A stretch of DNA of 32,423 nucleotides from an uncultured Methanobrevibacter sp. (GTDB taxonomy: Archaea; Methanobacteriota; Methanobacteria; Methanobacteriales; Methanobacteriaceae), in assembly GCF_902774605.1 (NCBI RefSeq), contig NZ_CACYJE010000015.1, positions 1-32,423 on the forward strand, given 5' to 3'. Of this stretch, positions 24,592 through 32,324 are shown one piece after another (within the stretch, counting starts at the first letter, position 1; every line of letters starts with the position of its first letter). A program made the translations under genes and the position numbers. The notes under the pieces are model-generated. The model saw only the letters and a program-made list of their open reading frames with translations, searched no databases and was not told the DNA's origin.

Positions 24592-25026
24592 TTAACCCAT
24601 AGGGGTCATATTACCTTGAGCGGCGGCTGCGATCTGCTCGGCTTGAGCCTGAAGATTGCCTGCAGCGTCAGTGACTTGCTGAAGGTTTGCAAGCATCTTG
24701 TCGAGACTGTCCTTTAACTCATCCTTTTGACCGGATAAGATTTCACGAGCTCCGGCAGCATCCTTTTTGACAGCAAGACCTGCACCGATGCTTACAATGA
24801 TTTCATCAGTGTCTTTCAATTCACCCTTGACGAATGATCCTGCACCGACCGGCACGAAAGCCTCAACACTGTCCTTGCCTTCAATGTCATCCAAGGTATT
24901 GAAGAGCGCATCGACTTCAGCCATGGAGGCCTGGATCAGTTCGATTTGCTGATGAATCAAATCCGCTTGTTGCCTGTACACATTAATTTCGTTGAGAAGA
25001 CTGTTTAATCTTTGTTGATCTTCCAT
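24592..25026 (-). CDS. pfdA: Prefoldin alpha subunit
   Basis: 144 residues, normal for the family. Two long coiled-coil helices (about 1-45 and 95-135) flank a beta-hairpin region ('KDSVEAFVPVGAGSFVKGEL', 'IIVSIGAGLAVKKD'), the alpha-type prefoldin layout with the G-A-G motifs. It assembles with beta subunits into a jellyfish-shaped hexamer that hands unfolded proteins to the thermosome. GAGG before the ATG at 25026. It is the last gene of the ribosomal/eIF6 run; the T-rich stretch following its stop (minus strand, about 24544-24575) may end the transcript. ftsY, its usual neighbour, is about 7.6 kb away here. Confidence 0.95.
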   Translation of the reverse strand: MEDQQRLNSLLNEINVYRQQADLIHQQIELIQASMAEVDALFNTLDDIEGKDSVEAFVPVGAGSFVKGELKDTDEIIVSIGAGLAVKKDAAGAREILSGQKDELKDSLDKMLANLQQVTDAAGNLQAQAEQIAAAAQGNMTPMG

Positions 25027-25048
25027 TCTAAACGCCTCTAATGTGGTT

Positions 25049-25273
25049 TTATAAAATTTCTTTTACAATTGGGTCTAAGACGTCTTCAGGAGCGATTTCC
25101 TCAATGGATTTGATGGAAATTTGGTTCCTGTTGATACCGTGTTTACTTCCGAATCTGGCATAGATTTTTTCTTCTATGTCCTTTTCGCTAGTAGCCTTGT
25201 ATTCTTTGGTAAACTCATGGTATTCGTCACCCATTACAAAAGTACCTTTAACTCTGTAAATTTTTGTTATCAT
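25049..25273 (-). CDS. rpl18a: Large ribosomal subunit protein eL18a/LX (L20a)
   Basis: 74 residues, the small archaeal LX form of eukaryotic L18a. Begins 'KIYRVKGTFVMGDEYHEFTK' and contains 'IYARFGSKHGINRNQISIK', both typical. GAGGG lies seven bases before the ATG at 25273. It sits 22 bases from pfdA and 25 from the aIF6 gene, in the conserved order of the archaeal L39e-L31e-aIF6-LX-PfdA cluster. Confidence 0.93.
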   Translation of the reverse strand: MITKIYRVKGTFVMGDEYHEFTKEYKATSEKDIEEKIYARFGSKHGINRNQISIKSIEEIAPEDVLDPIVKEIL

Positions 25274-25298
25274 ATAAAATCCCTCATGATATTATTAA

Positions 25299-25973
25299 TT
25301 AAAAATCATCATCTAAAAAGCCTAAGGCTTCCTCAACTCTAGCCATTTCAGGACCGGTACTGTCCTTTGCAACGATTGCACCATTGGAGTTTGCGATTAT
25401 GCATGCACCGACCAATGGTATTCCTCTTCCCACAGTACCTATATCTCCTTCAACACCAAATACTTCACGAGCGAAGTTAACTTCGGATTGGAGGGCGTTC
25501 TTGCTTATGAGAAATCCCCTGTTGGTCACTTTCAGGAGTGAGCCGATAATGTCGCTTCCGACAATGTGGCTTGTCTGCACATTGACGTCGAGGGTTTCCT
25601 CAAGCACCTGTATTGCCTCATCGCTTAAGAACGGACTTGCTATTGCTCCCTTGTCGTTTGCTGCCACGATGTTTCCCACTGCAGTGTATTGGCCAGGGAT
25701 TGTAGCGACGTTCAATCCTAAATCCTCAAATTGTTTAACTTCTCTATCTAAAACATGTGGGGAAACAACGATACCGTTTGAATTAGCTACAGATAAAGAT
25801 CCTATAAGGCTTGATCCTGAAATTGAGGATTTTATCACTTCAACATCCAATGTTTCCTTAATAATGTCTGCTTTCTCATCCAAGAGATTATAAGGCACGA
25901 TTGCCACGTCATCGGTTGCGGTTATGAATACCCCCACATTCGGATTTCCTACAATGTCAACTCTTTTTAACAT
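25299..25973 (-). CDS. eif6: Translation initiation factor 6 (aIF6)
   Basis: 224 residues, family length. It binds the large ribosomal subunit and stops it joining the small one before time. Five quasi-repeats of the pentein fold are visible, each with a '...N..G.lv...' pattern ('SVANSNGIVVSPHVLDREV', 'VAANDKGAIASPFLSDEAI', 'LKVTNRGFLISKNALQSEV', 'IIANSNGAIVAKDSTGPEM'). GAGG precedes the ATG at 25973. Adjacent to L31e and L18a/LX as expected. Confidence 0.97.
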   Translation of the reverse strand: MLKRVDIVGNPNVGVFITATDDVAIVPYNLLDEKADIIKETLDVEVIKSSISGSSLIGSLSVANSNGIVVSPHVLDREVKQFEDLGLNVATIPGQYTAVGNIVAANDKGAIASPFLSDEAIQVLEETLDVNVQTSHIVGSDIIGSLLKVTNRGFLISKNALQSEVNFAREVFGVEGDIGTVGRGIPLVGACIIANSNGAIVAKDSTGPEMARVEEALGFLDDDF

Positions 25974-26004
25974 ATTGTTTACCTCACATTTTGGTGTAGA
26001 TTGC

Positions 26005-26253
26005 TTATTCTGCTAAAGTAGCTGTTACAACACCATCATCATCTTTAACTGCTTTCACAGTAATTTTTGAAGGTATTTTTTGAATACCTCTTGCCCAAAT
26101 AACATGATTAACAGATTCGTCGATTTTAACATCGCTTGCTTTCATGTGTTTGGTTAAAAAGATTTTAATTTCCCTGATAGCTCTAGGAGCTCTGATAGTC
26201 CTTTTAATCTCTTTTACGTTTCTAAGTGGAATTGTGTAAACTCTTTCCTCCAT
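26005..26253 (-). CDS. rpl31e: Large ribosomal subunit protein eL31
   Basis: 82 residues. '[20 protein letters not shown]' and '[20 protein letters not shown]' followed by '[17 protein letters not shown]' are the classic L31e blocks. A GAGGGG ribosome binding site is seven bases before the ATG at 26253. It lies between L39e and aIF6, spaced by 17 and 31 bases. Confidence 0.96.
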   Translation of the reverse strand: MEERVYTIPLRNVKEIKRTIRAPRAIREIKIFLTKHMKASDVKIDESVNHVIWARGIQKIPSKITVKAVKDDDGVVTATLAE

Positions 26254-26270
26254 AGTGATCCCCTCAATAA

Positions 26271-26426
26271 TTATAATTTAAGACTGTTTCTTCTCCAATG
26301 TCTAGGTTTAGGCCTGTATCTAAGTTTACGGTTGGTTTTAGCATAAGCCCAGATTGGAATTCTCCTGTTTTGTTTGTTTGCTTTTGCCATTCTTAATTTT
26401 TTAGCTAATGGTTTATTTCTACTCAT
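26271..26426 (-). CDS. rpl39e: Large ribosomal subunit protein eL39
   Basis: 51 residues, a typical length, in a frame too short for routine gene finding. It reads [18 protein letters not shown], then '[20 protein letters not shown]' and '[10 protein letters not shown]', the standard L39e sequence with its Arg/Lys-rich, extended structure that lines the peptide exit tunnel. GGTGAG lies just before the ATG at 26426. It belongs to the L31e-aIF6-LX-PfdA run. Confidence 0.97.
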   Translation of the reverse strand: MSRNKPLAKKLRMAKANKQNRRIPIWAYAKTNRKLRYRPKPRHWRRNSLKL

Positions 26427-26448
26427 TATACTCACCTTGTAATAATAA

Positions 26449-27030
26449 TTATTTATATCCTATAACACGAGTTTGATAATGCTCCGGGAATATGTCCAGA
26501 CTGTTTCCGCCCTTCTCGTCAATCAGTTCGCGTATCTCCACCTCGAAATCGGAACTTGTGTCCCTGTTGGATTTCTCCTTTGATATCTCAAAGAGGTTTT
26601 CGCTTATGAGCCTTATTGACTTGTGACCGAAGCTGTCGAGGTTTATGTATTGAACCTGCTTGCGGTCCTCCAGGCTTTTTATCTGATTGATGTTGAGCTT
26701 GGGGGTTCTGTCGTCTCTTCTTGTCCCGTCAGCTATAATGTCGTAATCCTCTGCCAGTCTTTCAACGGTTTGGGCGTGAATGTACTTGATTCCATCGTTT
26801 GGAAATCCGTCATTCATTATCATCTCACAGGTTTTGTCAAGAACTTCATAGTCCATCTTGAGGACATTGTGCTTGAATCCCAGTGATGCCGCTGATTTTT
26901 TTGCCGGAACGTATGAGTCGTATACGCCAAAGTTGGCGGTGAACATCTCCACGTCAAGTCCCAGTCTCTTAAGCATCACGCCAACCAGTGATGAGTCCTT
27001 GCCTCCACTATATAAGACAGCAGTCTTCAT
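26449..27030 (-). CDS. PP-loop ATPase (adenine nucleotide alpha-hydrolase superfamily)
   Basis: 193 residues. The N-terminal '[17 protein letters not shown]' (S8-G-G-K-D12-S) is the PP-loop that binds ATP and forms adenylated intermediates in tRNA-modifying, NAD and other amidating enzymes. '[16 protein letters not shown]' matches the second conserved block of the archaeal COG1365-type predicted ATPases. No zinc or RNA-binding extension is visible, so the substrate is unknown. It begins five bases after the end of the PDCD5-family gene, with AAGGAAA as ribosome binding site, and therefore shares the ribosomal operon; a role in RNA modification would suit the context but is inference. Confidence 0.82.
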   Translation of the reverse strand: MKTAVLYSGGKDSSLVGVMLKRLGLDVEMFTANFGVYDSYVPAKKSAASLGFKHNVLKMDYEVLDKTCEMIMNDGFPNDGIKYIHAQTVERLAEDYDIIADGTRRDDRTPKLNINQIKSLEDRKQVQYINLDSFGHKSIRLISENLFEISKEKSNRDTSSDFEVEIRELIDEKGGNSLDIFPEHYQTRVIGYK

Positions 27031-27034
27031 GACA

Positions 27035-27391
27035 CTATTTCCTTGTTATTTTAATTTCTCTTTTTTGGCCTGCAATCTGTCTTAGCAAGACTTTCAGCTG
27101 CTCGTCGGTTACCTTGCCCCTCAGGCTTCCTGCCTGTGCTGACTGTATGAGCTGAAGTTCGATTTGATTAACCATTTCAGGTTTTGTCAACTTGAGATTT
27201 GCCAATCTCTGGCGAGCTTCAGGAGTCATTATCTGAGCAAGTATCTGTTTTTTCTGAGCCTCGAATTGCGCTTGTGCCTTTTGCTGTTGAGCCTGAGCCA
27301 TGGCCTGTTGTTGGGCCTGGTTTTGCGCAGCAGCCTGTTGAGCTTGTAATTCAGCCATTCTTTTTTGACGAATTTCATCTAAATCGCTCAT
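27035..27391 (-). CDS. PDCD5-family DNA-binding protein
   Basis: 118 residues. Starts 'SDLDEIRQKRMAELQAQQAA', a Gln/Ala-rich helix, and ends with a basic three-helix domain ('KKQILAQIMTPEARQRLANL', 'LIQSAQAGSLRGKVTDEQLK'), the structure known for the M. thermautotrophicus PDCD5 homologue, a double-stranded-DNA-binding protein of unknown exact role. GGAGAG precedes the ATG at 27391. S19e is 26 bases upstream, as in many archaea. Confidence 0.93.
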   Translation of the reverse strand: MSDLDEIRQKRMAELQAQQAAAQNQAQQQAMAQAQQQKAQAQFEAQKKQILAQIMTPEARQRLANLKLTKPEMVNQIELQLIQSAQAGSLRGKVTDEQLKVLLRQIAGQKREIKITRK

Positions 27392-27417
27392 ATCAAACTC
27401 TCCAAAAAATCATATAA

Positions 27418-27855
27418 TTAGTATTTTTCAAGTTCAGGAATGTCTTTAATTATTTCTCCGGAAATTTTATCTAAAAAGGATCTTCCTTGAGGAGTGACAA
27501 CTCTTCCGCCTTCTACTTTTTCCACATATCCTGCGTCTTCAAGTTGGTGGAGTGCAGTTCTGATTATGGATCCGCTTCCTCTCATGAATTTTTCAGGGCG
27601 TACTCCACGGTCTTTTTTGCCACCGTAGAATGTTCTTAAACTCATTACACCAACAGGTCCATCAATGTATACTCTTCTGATGATGGATGCAGTTCTGATG
27701 AACCACCAGTCAGCGTTTTCCGGTTTTCTTTCCTTGTGGACACCGGTTTTTACAAAATTGGACCATGCAGGAGATTCGATTTTATCATTGTTTTTAAATT
27801 CTTCTGCGACTTTTTCAATTAATAAATCTGCAGGTACATCAAATACAGTAGTCAT
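27418..27855 (-). CDS. rps19e: Small ribosomal subunit protein eS19
   Basis: 145 residues. The blocks '[19 protein letters not shown]', '[20 protein letters not shown]', '[20 protein letters not shown]' and '[20 protein letters not shown]' are characteristic; the second half is a winged-helix-like RNA-binding fold. TTGGAGA before the ATG at 27855. A 94-base spacer separates it from the YhbY-like gene. Confidence 0.97.
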   Translation of the reverse strand: MTTVFDVPADLLIEKVAEEFKNNDKIESPAWSNFVKTGVHKERKPENADWWFIRTASIIRRVYIDGPVGVMSLRTFYGGKKDRGVRPEKFMRGSGSIIRTALHQLEDAGYVEKVEGGRVVTPQGRSFLDKISGEIIKDIPELEKY

Positions 27856-27949
27856 ATTAATTCTCCAATATTTATTTATTATTGTAGCTTAATCCACTGT
27901 AAATTTAAGACCTAAAAAAATAGGGCCTGTAACTCTAAATTTATAATGT

Positions 27950-28207
27950 TTAAGGCTTTTTCTTGTAGATAACAGCGACGTGTCCTCTGACGTCAACGAG
28001 TTTCGCCCTTGTCTTGGAGACGATTTCCTCGATGTATGCGTCCTTGTCACGCGCGATATTTTTTGCAAATTTAAGCTTAACGATTTCATTGGCCTTGAGC
28101 TGGCGCTTGATTTCCTCTATAACGTTATCGTTCACGCCTGACTTGCCAATGTTAATTGTCATCGCATGAAGAGCTCTGTTCATTAATTCTTTCTTGTTTT
28201 GAATCAT
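27950..28207 (-). CDS. YhbY/CRM-domain RNA-binding protein
   Basis: 85 residues. The CRM fold shows as 'MNRALHAMTINIGKSGVNDN', 'ANEIVKLKFAKN' and 'KTRAKLVDVRGHVAVIYKKK'; the G-K-S-G in the first block corresponds to the conserved GxxG loop. Such proteins bind rRNA and help ribosome maturation in bacteria; the archaeal role is presumed similar. AAGGAGA precedes the ATG at 28207. Its first 56 bases overlap the end of the RNase P gene in another frame, so the two are translated in close coupling. Confidence 0.88.
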   Translation of the reverse strand: MIQNKKELMNRALHAMTINIGKSGVNDNVIEEIKRQLKANEIVKLKFAKNIARDKDAYIEEIVSKTRAKLVDVRGHVAVIYKKKP

Positions 28208-28541
28208 ATTTAGCTCTCCTTTTTAACTTCTTCTCCCTGTGGTAGGGAATCTTCATTGCTTGACCACATTCACCACAAAAAATGTTAACCTCTCCGTTAA
28301 CCAGCCGGACGGTGCAATTGTGACCAGGCTTGAGAAAGGACTTGCAACTCTTGCAATACCTCCGGGACCATTCACGGGGCACCTTGGTATTGTACTTGGT
28401 GGACAGCTTCAAAGCCAATTCGACATAGCGATTTGAGCGTTCGGGATGGGTGATGAATTCCATCTCAGCCCTGTTGAAGAGAATGTTCATTCTCTCAATC
28501 GCTATTTCAATCATCCACTTTGGTCGTTTTCCTCTACTCAA
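28152..28541 (-). CDS. rnp4: RNase P protein component 4 (Rpp21 homologue)
   Basis: 129 residues from a TTG at 28541 with GGGAGG seven bases before it. It is a protein subunit of archaeal RNase P, which trims the 5' leader of tRNA precursors together with Rnp1 and the RNA. Four zinc ligands are in place: C63 and C66 ('YCKSCKSF') and C89 and C92 ('FCGECGQ'). Helices at the N-terminus ('KWMIEIAIERMNILFNRAEM') pair with Rnp1 in known structures. It heads the operon that runs to pfdA. The end overlaps the YhbY-like gene by 56 bases, more than most overlaps here, through a polar tail ('ERINEQSSSCDDN'). Confidence 0.94.
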   Translation of the reverse strand: MSRGKRPKWMIEIAIERMNILFNRAEMEFITHPERSNRYVELALKLSTKYNTKVPREWSRRYCKSCKSFLKPGHNCTVRLVNGEVNIFCGECGQAMKIPYHREKKLKRRAKYDSKQERINEQSSSCDDN

Positions 28542-28674
28542 ATAATATCCTCCCTTGGAATGTAGGATATAATATTCAAAATTGAATTAAAATGATTTGC
28601 GCAAATTAAAACAAAAACCATAGTTAAGATAACCTTAGGTTAATATGAATATTAAGAATAAATATGTTCATGAC

Positions 28675-28689
28675 CCTTTATAAAGGTTG
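28675..28689 (+). promoter_or_regulatory. Palindromic TATA-like element
   Basis: CCTTTATAAAGG is a perfect 12-bp palindrome containing a good archaeal TATA box, usable in either direction. A GGGGTGAT ribosome binding site and a GTG (28711) lie downstream on the plus strand but open only a 22-codon frame that runs into the end of the VapC-like gene; the other direction faces rnp4 about 135 bases away. Confidence 0.3.
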
Positions 28690-28745
28690 TGAATTTAGGG
28701 GTGATTATCTGGTGAAATTGAATTCAATCGGAAAAATAAGAAGGT

Positions 28746-29144
28746 TCATGAAAACCCGCTTATCCTTCGGATGCCCCTGATGTTGCCAAAATCGGAATCA
28801 GTGGTTACAATTTTGCTTATTCCATATTTTTCCATGGACACTAAAATTGTGCAATCGGCAAAGTTGACACTTCCATTGAAAAACTTGAATTTCTCAATTG
28901 CTGAGAGATAATCATCTGTGGTTAGCCAATCGACTATGTCAAGATTGCACAATTCAAGAATCACCTCTTCAATGCTTCCCCGATAATTATTTTTCTTCAA
29001 AGCGTTTAACACTTCAACAAGGACAGTGATGTTAATGACTTTTGTTTCATTTTTCAAGTATGGTCGGATGTTGTTGGAGAAATTCTCATATGGGTCTCTT
29101 TTGAGTATTAATCCTTTAATGTATGAACTGTCTAGGAAAATCAT
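28746..29144 (-). CDS. VapC-like PIN-domain ribonuclease toxin
   Basis: 132 residues, usual for VapC. The four PIN acidic residues can be placed: D5 ('IFLDSSYI'), E44 ('VLVEVLNAL'), D97 ('NFADCTIL') and D116/D118 ('VTTDSDFGN'). Such toxins cut tRNA or rRNA when their antitoxin is lost. GAGGAA precedes the ATG at 29144. It follows the putative antitoxin gene by 30 bases, in the standard antitoxin-first order. It sits next to, and converges in position with, the rnp4 operon start region rather than being part of it. Confidence 0.88.
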   Translation of the reverse strand: MIFLDSSYIKGLILKRDPYENFSNNIRPYLKNETKVINITVLVEVLNALKKNNYRGSIEEVILELCNLDIVDWLTTDDYLSAIEKFKFFNGSVNFADCTILVSMEKYGISKIVTTDSDFGNIRGIRRISGFS

Positions 29145-29174
29145 TTAAATTCCTCGTGGTGTTTAATTGAAAGT

Positions 29175-29537
29175 TCAATCCCAACCTTTTTGACCTAAAC
29201 GTGCGAGATTGTCAAGGACATCATCACCTTCAGGTTTGTCATGGTCAAGCAGGTTCCAAATTTCATCACCATCAAGTTCATCAGGAATATCCTCAATTTT
29301 CTCCAGATTATCCCAAAGAGTATCGTTTACAACTTCTTCAAGAGTCCTGTCAGTTAATTTGGCCATTATATTTGCTTTTTCAACTACATTATCGTTTAAA
29401 CCTACCATTAACATTTCATCATCTCCGTTTTCGATTAATCCTTTGCGGACGTATTCTTCAACCAGACTGGAGCAGTCAAGTCCGGTTTCATTTGCATGCT
29501 TTCGCAAGTCTTCAAGCAGGCCATCATCAATCGTCAA
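29175..29537 (-). CDS. Putative VapB-type antitoxin with two ribbon-helix-helix-like segments
   Basis: 120 residues from a TTG at 29537 (TGAGGT ribosome binding site just before it; no ATG is available). Residues 1-38 ('VTLTIDDGLLEDLRKHANET', with the strand read just before the start) followed by 'DCSSLVEEYVRKGLIE' look like ribbon-helix-helix. Residues about 45-75 ('DNVVEKANIMAKLTDRTLEE' then 'VVNDTLWDNLEKI') repeat that pattern, so a single chain may mimic an RHH dimer. The C-terminus is acidic and probably contacts the toxin. Pairing with the PIN toxin downstream is inferred from spacing and size. Confidence 0.65.
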   Translation of the reverse strand: MTIDDGLLEDLRKHANETGLDCSSLVEEYVRKGLIENGDDEMLMVGLNDNVVEKANIMAKLTDRTLEEVVNDTLWDNLEKIEDIPDELDGDEIWNLLDHDKPEGDDVLDNLARLGQKGWD

Positions 29538-29787
29538 TGTTACCTCAGTGATGCTACCACAACTCCATAATCCTGATATAGTGTTATTTTTCAGTTTTTT
29601 GAGTATATAGACTTAACGATGAGAATTGCTTAAAGACCCATGCCGGCCAGTGAACGTTGGATTATGATATGTGCTTCAAGATATTTAAAGGGTTTTGAAG
29701 TGCACGGAAGCACACTTGCATAAAGTATATATAGTTCACGGTGAATGCAATATTTCCTTCACAGTGCAATAATATGCTTTTTTGGAC
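29538..29787. other. Intergenic region with short dyads
   Basis: It holds TATA-like CCTTTAAATATC (about 29677-29690, minus) that could serve the VapBC-like pair, a plus-strand AAGTATATATAG (about 29719-29730), inverted GTGAAC/GTTCAC (29650 and 29733) and a direct repeat of TTCAC(g/a)GTG(aat)GCAAT (29734 and 29759). No gene is seen; a small RNA cannot be excluded. Confidence 0.35.
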
Positions 29788-31071
29788 TCATCTCAACGAT
29801 CCTATTGGAATCACCATGACACCGTCCTTTCTAACCCTGGCAATATTATCCCCTGTTATAATTGCCAAAAAGCTTGGCTCGGGAATGTGAGTGTCGCCGC
29901 TGGCGATTTTTTGTTTTATTAACTTATCCATCTTAAGCAAGTTTTGAGCACCCTCTTCAATACGAGTATCACCCAGTTTGAACTCAATTAAACCATATCT
30001 ACCGTCATCAATCTCTAAAACACAATCCACTTCCAATGTTGTGTCATTGTAATAGTATAACTTTCCGCCCATTGACTGGGAATACACTTTCAGGTCACGG
30101 TAGCATAATGTTTCAAAGATGAATCCGAAAGTTTCAAAATCATGCAATAATTTTTCAGGATTGGTCCCCAATCCCGCAACCGCTATTGAAGGGTCTATGA
30201 ATTCTTTCTTTTCTGTTTTTCTTATCTTTTGTTTTGAGCGGAGATTCGCTTTCCATGCGGGAATGTTTTCAATGATGAATAATTTTTTTAAAATGGTTAT
30301 GTATGAATAGAATGTGGGCTCTGATATTTTACCGTAATTTTCCTCAATATCCGCTATTATTTTAGTGTTTGCGACCAATGTTGAAATATTGCGGGAATAT
30401 GATTTAAGTATTGCTTCAAATAAGTTGGAATCCCTTTTAACCCCATCAATCTTATAGGTGTCATCCCGACAGACATTATAGAAATAGGATGATGCAACCT
30501 TTAATTGATTGTCCTTATCCTCAATGTGCAACACTTCAGGCCAGCCCCCCCCCGACAAGCAAGAAAAATTATATCCTTTAGTGACAATTCCGATGAAACC
30601 CCATTAATTTTAACGTTTTCATCATTGAACAGATCCTTTAATGATATTTTGCCGTTTGAATCCCCACTCTCATACAGCTCATCGGCCTCATAATTAGCCT
30701 ATGGATTCTCCCAACAGCACTATGATCTATTTTGGAGTTGTCAACGATTGTGGAGCCGGTTAGGATATATAATCCATATTTCATCATTTTTGTCTACACT
30801 GTATCTTACAGCATCCCATAATTTTGGAACCATTTGCCATTCATCTATCAATACAGGTTTTCCCCTTCAAGAAGAATTAGCGGGTCGGCTTGTGCTAATT
30901 CAATATATGATTTGCCTCTTGTCGGATGTTGCAGTTCAATTATTGAGTTTGCAAATTGGGTGGCAGTTGTTGTTTTCCACACCATTTTGGTCCAACTATT
31001 AAAACCGCACCCATGAATTCAAGAATGTTGCTTAACTCATCATCAATGTAACGTTTTACATATTCCTTCAT
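29788..31071 (-). pseudogene. DUF4143-type AAA ATPase, broken by five single-base indels
   Basis: Read through, it is a complete ATPase of about 425 residues. It starts 'MKEYVKRYIDDELSNILEFM' at 31071, then Walker A 'VGPKWCGKTTTATQFANS', Walker B 'VLIDEWQMVPKLWDAVRYS', sensor region 'LYILTGSTIVDNSKIDHS', and the intact C-terminal DUF4143 part from 30558 ('FIDPSIAVAGLG', 'GFIFETLCYRDLKVYSQS', 'LEVDCVLEIDDGRYGLIEFK'). The indels are near 30973-30976 (inside Walker A), about 30855-30861, 30779-30781, about 30676-30680, and a C9 tract at 30545-30553. Such ATPases are common multicopy archaeal genes of unclear role. All lesions are single-base, with no nonsense mutations, so assembly error is a real alternative to decay. 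Confidence 0.78.
30545..30553 (-). other. C9/G9 homopolymer at a frame junction
   Basis: Nine G on the coding strand separate '...KDIIFLACRGG' in one frame from 'GGGWPEVLHIEDKDN' in the next. Seven or ten G would join them. This is by far the longest G/C homopolymer in the window. Confidence 0.7.
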
Positions 31072-31093
31072 TTTTATCATCCCATAAACTCAC

Positions 31094-31153
31094 TTAAGTG
31101 ATTATACTAAATCCATTTAAGTGATTATACTATTTATTTTTAAGTGATTATAC
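31094..31153. promoter_or_regulatory. Three direct repeats with 23-bp spacing upstream of the DUF4143 ATPase
   Basis: The 14-base sequence TTAAGTGATTATAC occurs perfectly at 31094-31107, 31117-31130 and 31140-31153, a spacing of exactly 23 bp (about two helical turns). It ends 22 bases before the ATPase start at 31071. On the gene's strand each copy reads GTATAATCACTTAA and contains a TATA-like core, so it could be an iterated operator or promoter. The exact spacing argues for a protein bound along one face of DNA. Confidence 0.75.
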
Positions 31154-31322
31154 CACATAGTCAAATATCATTCAAATATATTTAATTAACTTTTAAAAGA
31201 TTCTAAACCGTCAGCAACATTTAAAAATTAAATATTGTCCAACAATGAAAAAATGATGCAGCAAGGTTATGGGAATGAATTTGAATGGAATTCAGCTTCA
31301 AAAACATTAGCGATTGCAAATA

Positions 31323-31767
31323 TTAAGAAGAATGAAGATATTCTTCTTCATCATCATATAATTCATCTTCAATGTCGATTTTTTTAACGAACAACTCATT
31401 AACACGGTTTTTATACGGAATTTCTTTTTTATTCTTGTTGAATATTTCAACAAATATAAATCTGCTTTCTTCTTGGTCGAACAAAAATGTTATTCTAAAT
31501 CCAGACCTGGATCCCTTATTGATACCTTTGCAACGGAATTTTTTGATGATGAAATCCGGAACCGTAACATTGTTTTCAAGTCCGGAAATATGCATGCAGA
31601 TATGCGGAGCAAATTTGTCGGATTCGCTTAAATGTTGAATTAGAATATCATACAATTAGCTTAAAATCATCTTTTAATGTGGGGCAGTGATGTTTTGTGA
31701 GAATTTTGTTGAATTCTTTTTTAAACTTGTGATGGTATTCAAAAGTGTATCCTTTGTATTCAGTCAT
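31323..31767 (-). pseudogene. RelE/HigB-like toxin partner, split by a one-base insertion
   Basis: The first frame starts at ATG 31767 ('MTEYKGYTFEYHHKFKKEFN' to 'LKDDFKLIV') and stops at once near 31650. The second frame (from 31655) continues without loss: 'YDILIQHLSESDKFAPHICM', 'SGFRITFLFDQEESRFIFVE', 'YKNRVNELFVKKIDI'. Removing one G at about 31652 gives a smooth product of about 147 residues, whose middle ('GSRSGFRITFLFD' then 'IFVEIFNKNKK') resembles RelE/HigB-like toxins; this family call is tentative. The ATG overlaps the antitoxin stop by eight bases (ATGACTGA), the layout of coupled toxin-antitoxin genes. As sequenced the toxin would not be made in full. Confidence 0.65.
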
Positions 31768-32272
31768 CGTAATCCCTCACAGAGTATTCTGGATCTCGGT
31801 AAAATACTGATTCATAATTTAATGCTTCATTATCTTTTGCAAGTCTCCAAGGAATATCTCCGTGAGAATATTGACTTACTTCACCGGAATAGAAATGGGT
31901 GATTCTTTTAATGACGTCATTAATTACTTGTAATTCTTCATTTGACAGCAAATTAATATCCGGCTTTGTCAATGATGAATATTTGTATTTATTATAGTTT
32001 ATTACAAGTTCAGAGGATTCATTTATTTTACCTTCATCAACCAAATCATTGATTGCTTCAAAAAAATGTGAAGGAACAGGTCCCATTCTTTTCCTTAAAT
32101 AAGTTTCCCCACTAATCGGCTGTTCGTATTTTTCATAATTATCAAAATCAGAAAAGTATAATAATTTATATAATACGACCCTACCAAAATTGTCTTTTGA
32201 TTCGCATCTGCTTATTATATAATGCAGCATTGCTTTGAATTTTTCAGGATTATACACTATGTCTTCATTCAT
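31760..32272 (-). CDS. Panacea-domain (SocA-like) antitoxin
   Basis: 170 residues from the ATG at 32272, five bases after TTAGGAGGT; the longer frame to 32317 has no ribosome binding site. 'NPEKFKAMLHYIISRCES', 'VVLYKLLYFSDFDNYEKYEQ', 'ISGETYLRKRMGPVPSHFFE' and 'EELQVINDVIKRITHFYSGE' are the Panacea/SocA (formerly DUF4065) landmarks, with the conserved YLRKRMGPVP core. Panacea proteins act as antitoxins in several toxin-antitoxin systems with different toxin folds, sometimes as chaperone-type partners. It is followed immediately, with an eight-base overlap, by the split toxin-like gene. An IS end lies about 60 bases upstream and may have replaced its promoter. Confidence 0.8.
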   Translation of the reverse strand: MNEDIVYNPEKFKAMLHYIISRCESKDNFGRVVLYKLLYFSDFDNYEKYEQPISGETYLRKRMGPVPSHFFEAINDLVDEGKINESSELVINYNKYKYSSLTKPDINLLSNEELQVINDVIKRITHFYSGEVSQYSHGDIPWRLAKDNEALNYESVFYRDPEYSVRDYDD

Positions 32273-32324
32273 ATTATACCTCCTAAAAGTAATTCTGCTA
32301 TTTAGTATATTAATCACAACAATT

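Noticed and set aside
27899-28089. 66-residue frame opposite in phase to the YhbY-like gene
   Set aside because: Alternative frame of a gene with clear CRM motifs.
28711-28779. 22-codon frame after the palindromic TATA element
   Set aside because: A ribosome binding site is plausible, but the peptide is very short, runs into the vapC-like gene and shows no recognisable feature.
31094-31153. CRISPR array
   Set aside because: Repeats are 14 bp with 9-bp spacers, only three copies and no cas genes nearby; a CRISPR repeat is normally at least 20 bp longer in total.
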